A stretch of DNA of 8,938 bases from DIGJ01 sp031553075 (GTDB lineage: Bacteria > Bacillota > Clostridia > Lachnospirales > Lachnospiraceae): the NCBI GenBank assembly GCA_031553075.1, contig JAVBLX010000132.1, positions 1 through 8,938 on the forward strand. Direction: 5' to 3'. The notes under the pieces were generated by a model, which saw only the letters and a program-made list of their open reading frames with translations, did not search any database and was not told where the DNA came from. Shown here one piece after another: positions 6,240 through 8,938 of this stretch. Position numbers and translations under genes: made by a program. Positions within the stretch are counted from its first letter, which is position 1, and the number at the start of each line of letters is the position of its first letter.

Positions 6240-7286
6240 GTGAAGCAGCAAAAAAAGAGACCATGGATAAATAACTGGCTGAAGGTTTTAGGTCATAACG
6301 AAAATGATTTAAAAATACTAAGTTACGAAGAAAATCAATATATTGAGGAGCAGAAGTGCAATACCAATTTGTTTCGGATGAGACTTCTCAGTATCGTGAT
6401 TTTTTTCATACAGCTGACCAATTTATTTGTTGATTTGTTTACCGATCAGCACAAAGAATTTGCTATCTGGTATATCAGAGCAGAATGTACCATGATTTTG
6501 TCCTTGCTTTTTATTTGGCTTTTTTATGCTTATAAGGTACGAATCCAGAAGAAAAAGAGCATACGATTTGTAAATCGGTTTGTTTGTGTGCTGCTTTATG
6601 TGTTTTCGGCAGTCACCATGGCATTTCACGCAATTGATATCATAGATAGTGATGCATTTCATAACTTTTTCATGTTGGTTGCCATCATTGTCATCGTACC
6701 AATTTTGAATATTAAAATAAAAGGCGTTTTATATGGCCTTATGTTTATTGCAGAAATGATTCTGCTATATATTGCCGGCGGTCAACCTACCGATTATCAA
6801 TGGAGCATTACAACACTGTTTGGCGCATTCTTTGTCAGTGATATCCTTTACCGAAATTACATACATAATACCGCTCTGACCATTCGTCTCAGATTAATGA
6901 ATAAAGAGCTGGAAGTGCAGAACAACCGATATACAATCTTACAAGGCTTGACCCGGGAAACCATTTTTGAATATGACGTCCAGGAGGATAAAATGATTGT
7001 ATTCGAGAGTACAAAAGGTATCAGCCGTTGTATTTACAACTATCTGGAAAAATTAAGAAATGGTTATAAAAGTATTATTATGGATGCCAACGAAATCATA
7101 AACTGTTATGAGGATATAAAAGCAGGAAGAGACCGGAAGCAAGTGGATTTTCATACGAAAAATGAAGCTGGAGAATATTTGTTTCAAAGAGGTGTTTTTA
7201 CCAGCCTCAATGACGAGAATGGCAATCCGACAAGAATAATTGGTAAATTATATATATTAAATGAAGAACAAAGTGTAGAAGAATAA
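6240..7286 (+). CDS. Six-helix membrane protein with C-terminal PAS-like domain, no output domain
   Basis: From the GTG at 6240 the protein has 348 residues. That start is preferred because TTGGAGG (6223-6229) sits 10 bases upstream. The in-frame ATG at 6219 has no ribosome binding site and would place this motif inside the gene. A basic, hydrophilic N-terminus is followed by six probable membrane helices near residues 48-67, 80-98, 113-131, 144-161, 163-180 and 188-207. Residues about 212-232 may form a helical linker. The rest resembles a PAS fold ending in NPTRIIGKLYILNEEQ, the kind of sequence that precedes a GGDEF domain in membrane diguanylate cyclases. Here the protein stops 10 or so residues later, with no GGDEF, EAL, kinase or methyl-accepting domain. 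It may be a sensor acting through a partner, or a shortened cyclase. Ligand and role are unknown. No clear promoter is seen in the short gap after the carAB terminator. Confidence 0.8.
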   Translation: MKQQKKRPWINNWLKVLGHNENDLKILSYEENQYIEEQKCNTNLFRMRLLSIVIFFIQLTNLFVDLFTDQHKEFAIWYIRAECTMILSLLFIWLFYAYKVRIQKKKSIRFVNRFVCVLLYVFSAVTMAFHAIDIIDSDAFHNFFMLVAIIVIVPILNIKIKGVLYGLMFIAEMILLYIAGGQPTDYQWSITTLFGAFFVSDILYRNYIHNTALTIRLRLMNKELEVQNNRYTILQGLTRETIFEYDVQEDKMIVFESTKGISRCIYNYLEKLRNGYKSIIMDANEIINCYEDIKAGRDRKQVDFHTKNEAGEYLFQRGVFTSLNDENGNPTRIIGKLYILNEEQSVEE

Positions 7287-7287
7287 C

Positions 7288-7333
7288 TTATCACATTAAA
7301 GTAATAAAATTTATCACATTAAAACAATAAAAT
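7288..7333. repeat. Tandem 23-bp direct repeat upstream of the aminotransferase promoter
   Basis: Two adjacent copies (7288-7310 and 7311-7333) both begin TTATCACATTAAA and end AATAAAAT. They differ only at two neighbouring bases, GT in the first and AC in the second. The second copy ends one base before the -35 box. A/T-rich tandem sites in this position may bind a regulator or act as an UP-element, or may simply be slippage duplication. Confidence 0.85.
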
Positions 7334-7334
7334 G

Positions 7335-7363
7335 TTGACAAATGAAAGTGGATACACTAGAAT
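7335..7363 (+). promoter_or_regulatory. Sigma-A promoter of the aminotransferase gene
   Basis: A perfect TTGACA (7335-7340) and TAGAAT (7358-7363) are separated by 17 bp. Transcription should start near 7370, giving a leader of about 28 bases before the ATG at 7398. This also shows that the in-frame ATG at 7332 lies upstream of the transcript and cannot be the start. Confidence 0.8.
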
Positions 7364-7397
7364 TAGTAAGAAAATCTGGAAAGTGGAGGATAAAACA

Positions 7398-8684
7398 ATG
7401 GCAGCATACAAAGAGATGACAAAAGATGAGCTATTAGCAATAAAAGAAGGATTAGAAAAAGAATATGAAAAGGCAAAGGCATTGGGGTTAAACCTGGATA
7501 TGTCCAGAGGAAAGCCTTCGGCAGCGCAGTTAGATATTTCCATGGGGATGATGGATGTATTATCCAGCACTGCAAAACTGAAAGACGAAGCCGGTTTTGA
7601 CTGCCGGAACTATGGTTTATTAGATGGAACAAAGGATGCGAAAAAGCTTCTTGCCGCATTTATGGAGGTTGCCCCGGATAACATCATTATCTATGGTAAC
7701 TCCAGCTTGAATGTTATGTATGATACCGTGTCTCGCTCTATGACTCACGGCGTGCTTGGAAGTACTCCATGGGCAAAGCTGGATAAAGTAAAATTCTTGT
7801 GTCCGGTTCCAGGATATGACAGACATTTTGCGATTACTGAGTTTTTTGGTATTGAAATGATCAATATACCTATGACCACAGATGGTCCGGACATGGATTT
7901 AGTAGAGAAATTGGTGGCAGAGGATGACTCCATCAAGGGAATCTGGTGTGTGCCCAAATATTCTAACCCACAGGGAATTACATATTCAGATGAGGTAGTA
8001 CGTCGTTTTGCCGGGTTAAAACCAGCAGCGGCAGATTTCCGTATTTACTGGGATAATGCATATGGTGTACATCATTTGTATGAGGATGACCAGGATCAGT
8101 TGATTGAAATCCTTCATGCTTGTGAAGAGGCTGGAAATCCAAATCTTGTGTATAAATTCTGTTCTACTTCAAAAATCAGTTTCCCTGGTTCTGGTGTAGC
8201 GGCGATTGTTGCTTCGATGGAAAACCTAGCGGAAATTAGAAAGCAGCTTACCATTCAGACGATTGGACATGACAAGGTTAATCAGCTGCGTCATGTGCGT
8301 TATTTTAAGGATATGGATGGTATTACTGCGCATATGAAAAAGCATGCTGATATTATGCGGCCCAAATTTGAAGCGGTAGTTGATACTTTGGAGAAGGAAT
8401 TGGGTGAATTGCAGATTGGAAGCTGGATTAAACCTAAGGGTGGATATTTTGTTGCTTTTGATTCGTTGGATGGTTGTGCGAAGGCGATTGTGGCTAAGTG
8501 TAAAGAGGCTGGGGTTGTGATGACTGGGGCTGGGGCTACTTATCCATATGGAAAGGATCCACAGGATTCTAATATTCGTATTGCACCGTCGTTTCCGACT
8601 TTGGAGGAGCTGCAGCAGTCGATGGATTTGTTTGTGCTTTGCGTGAAGTTGGTTAGTGTTGATAAGATTTTGGGTGAGAAATAA
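7398..8684 (+). CDS. Aspartate aminotransferase, subgroup 1c (PLP-dependent)
   Basis: This 428-residue fold-type I PLP enzyme matches the subgroup of aspartate aminotransferases first described from Corynebacterium glutamicum. It would exchange amino groups between aspartate and 2-oxoglutarate in the cytoplasm. Visible features are the substrate-end motif MSRGKPS (35-41), NYGLLDG (71-77), Asn190 in YSNPQG, Asp219 and Tyr222 in YWDNAYGVHH, the PLP lysine Lys259 in CSTSKISFPGSG, and the carboxylate-binding Arg394 in NIRIAPSFP. All key residues are present and the length is normal. The ATG at 7398 has GGAGG (7385-7389) 8 bases upstream and follows a strong promoter. From roughly 8380 to the end, codon choice shifts: leucine becomes almost only TTG, and GTT/GTG, GGG and TCG become frequent. 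The family is secure, but substrate preference is inferred from the subgroup. Confidence 0.92.
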   Translation: MAAYKEMTKDELLAIKEGLEKEYEKAKALGLNLDMSRGKPSAAQLDISMGMMDVLSSTAKLKDEAGFDCRNYGLLDGTKDAKKLLAAFMEVAPDNIIIYGNSSLNVMYDTVSRSMTHGVLGSTPWAKLDKVKFLCPVPGYDRHFAITEFFGIEMINIPMTTDGPDMDLVEKLVAEDDSIKGIWCVPKYSNPQGITYSDEVVRRFAGLKPAAADFRIYWDNAYGVHHLYEDDQDQLIEILHACEEAGNPNLVYKFCSTSKISFPGSGVAAIVASMENLAEIRKQLTIQTIGHDKVNQLRHVRYFKDMDGITAHMKKHADIMRPKFEAVVDTLEKELGELQIGSWIKPKGGYFVAFDSLDGCAKAIVAKCKEAGVVMTGAGATYPYGKDPQDSNIRIAPSFPTLEELQQSMDLFVLCVKLVSVDKILGEK

Positions 8685-8689
8685 GAGAC

Positions 8690-8695
8690 TATAGA
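8690..8695 (+). promoter_or_regulatory. Possible -10 box of the downstream non-coding RNA
   Basis: TATAGA lies 5 bases after the aminotransferase stop codon and 6 bases before the first paired base of the structured RNA, the right distance for an RNA start near 8702. The matching -35 is weak (TTTTGG, 8668-8673, spacing 16). The RNA could also be cut from a read-through transcript, because no terminator follows the aminotransferase gene. Confidence 0.35.
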
Positions 8696-8701
8696 TAAAA
8701 C

Positions 8702-8880
8702 TTGGGGATGGGAGTAGGACGCTCCTGGATGTAGGCTGCGAACGCCGAAAGAGCGGGTGGAGAAATGCCTCCAAGGAACGGGTTCCTATGAAAAAGGCTC
8801 CCAGGCGAAAAATTTCTGGCTAGCACAGAAGCACCGAAAGAACTAAGTCTTTTTAAATTTGCTGAGGGCACCCCCACCAA
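8702..8880 (+). ncRNA. Structured non-coding RNA, probably raiA-motif family
   Basis: This stretch is much richer in G and C than its surroundings and has no convincing frame with a ribosome binding site. It is packed with hairpins. Examples are GGAG/CTCC (8711-8714 with 8722-8725), GGC/GCC (8734-8736 with 8744-8746), GGAG/CTCC (8759-8762 with 8769-8772), AGGAAC/GTTCCT (8774-8779 with 8782-8787), TTCTG/CAGAA (8814-8818 with 8826-8830) and AAAGA/TCTTT (8837-8841 with 8848-8852). The two ends can pair: TTGGGG (8702-8707) with CC and CCAA (8874-8880, one bulged A). Runs such as GGATGGGAGTAGG and GGGTGGAGAAATGCC resemble, from memory, the raiA-motif RNA of Firmicutes and Actinobacteria, a large structured RNA often found near raiA or comF genes. 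It does not look like tRNA, tmRNA, RNase P, SRP or 6S RNA. The RNA may extend beyond 8880. A structured RNA is fairly sure; the family is less so. Confidence 0.6.
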
Positions 8881-8938
8881 AACAGGAACTCGCACGTGAG
8901 TGTATCAACAAAGGTACGCGAGGATGCGCAAACAAACG
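8881..8938. other. Right-edge sequence after the structured RNA
   Basis: These 58 bases contain a short palindromic stretch (ACTC 8888-8891 with GAGT 8898-8901 around CACGTG) and no gene. They could be the 3' part of the RNA, whose end and terminator would then lie outside the window. Confidence 0.3.

Noticed and set aside
7332..7397. Extended start of the aminotransferase at the ATG at 7332
   Set aside because: This ATG lies upstream of the -35 box of a strong promoter and has no ribosome binding site. The ATG at 7398 has GGAGG at good spacing and matches the family N-terminus.
8226..8774. 182-codon open frame on the minus strand overlapping the aminotransferase gene
   Set aside because: It lies antisense to a well-conserved enzyme and is an artefact of the TTG/GTT-rich codon use there. 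It has no recognisable protein features.
8689..8895. 68-codon open frame on the minus strand over the structured RNA
   Set aside because: It has no visible ribosome binding site, has low-complexity composition, and covers exactly the hairpin-rich RNA. It is most likely a shadow of the RNA gene.

Overview
The window looks like chromosomal DNA from a low-to-moderate GC Firmicute, most likely a Clostridia/Lachnospiraceae-type bacterium. The grounds are strong AGGAGG-type ribosome binding sites, sigma-A promoters with 17-bp spacers, A/T-rich intergenic DNA, clostridial-looking CarA and CarB proteins and a subgroup 1c aspartate aminotransferase. No 16S or other taxonomic marker is present, so this placement is inferred.

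The left part (1 to about 1640) is an accessory patch. It starts with a 5'-truncated PHP-family phosphoesterase gene on the minus strand that runs off the left edge. Next is an intact Fic protein gene with its own promoter. It is surrounded by eight copies of a 9-base arm, TTCCCTTAA or its variant TAACCTTAA, arranged as inverted repeats with a constant 13-base centre. One of these repeats spans the fic -10 box, and a nested 71-bp palindrome follows the stop codon. After a terminator hairpin come the first about 24 codons of an HK97-type phage portal protein, joined to an unrelated short reading frame. The patch is made of truncated genes around one intact gene.

The central part (about 1640 to 6210) is core metabolism: carA and carB, the two subunits of carbamoyl phosphate synthetase, joined by a TAATG overlap and closed by a strong terminator. 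A consensus ARG box overlaps the -35 region of the carA promoter. This suggests arginine/ArgR control rather than a pyrimidine (PyrR) attenuator.

The right part holds three things. First, a six-helix membrane protein with a C-terminal PAS-like domain but no output domain (GTG start at 6240). Second, a 23-bp tandem repeat and a strong promoter leading to a type 1c aspartate aminotransferase (ATG at 7398). Third, directly after its stop codon, a highly structured GC-rich non-coding RNA from about 8702, which most resembles the raiA-motif RNA family. Aspartate aminotransferase and carbamoyl phosphate synthetase both supply precursors for arginine and pyrimidines, but they sit in separate transcription units here.
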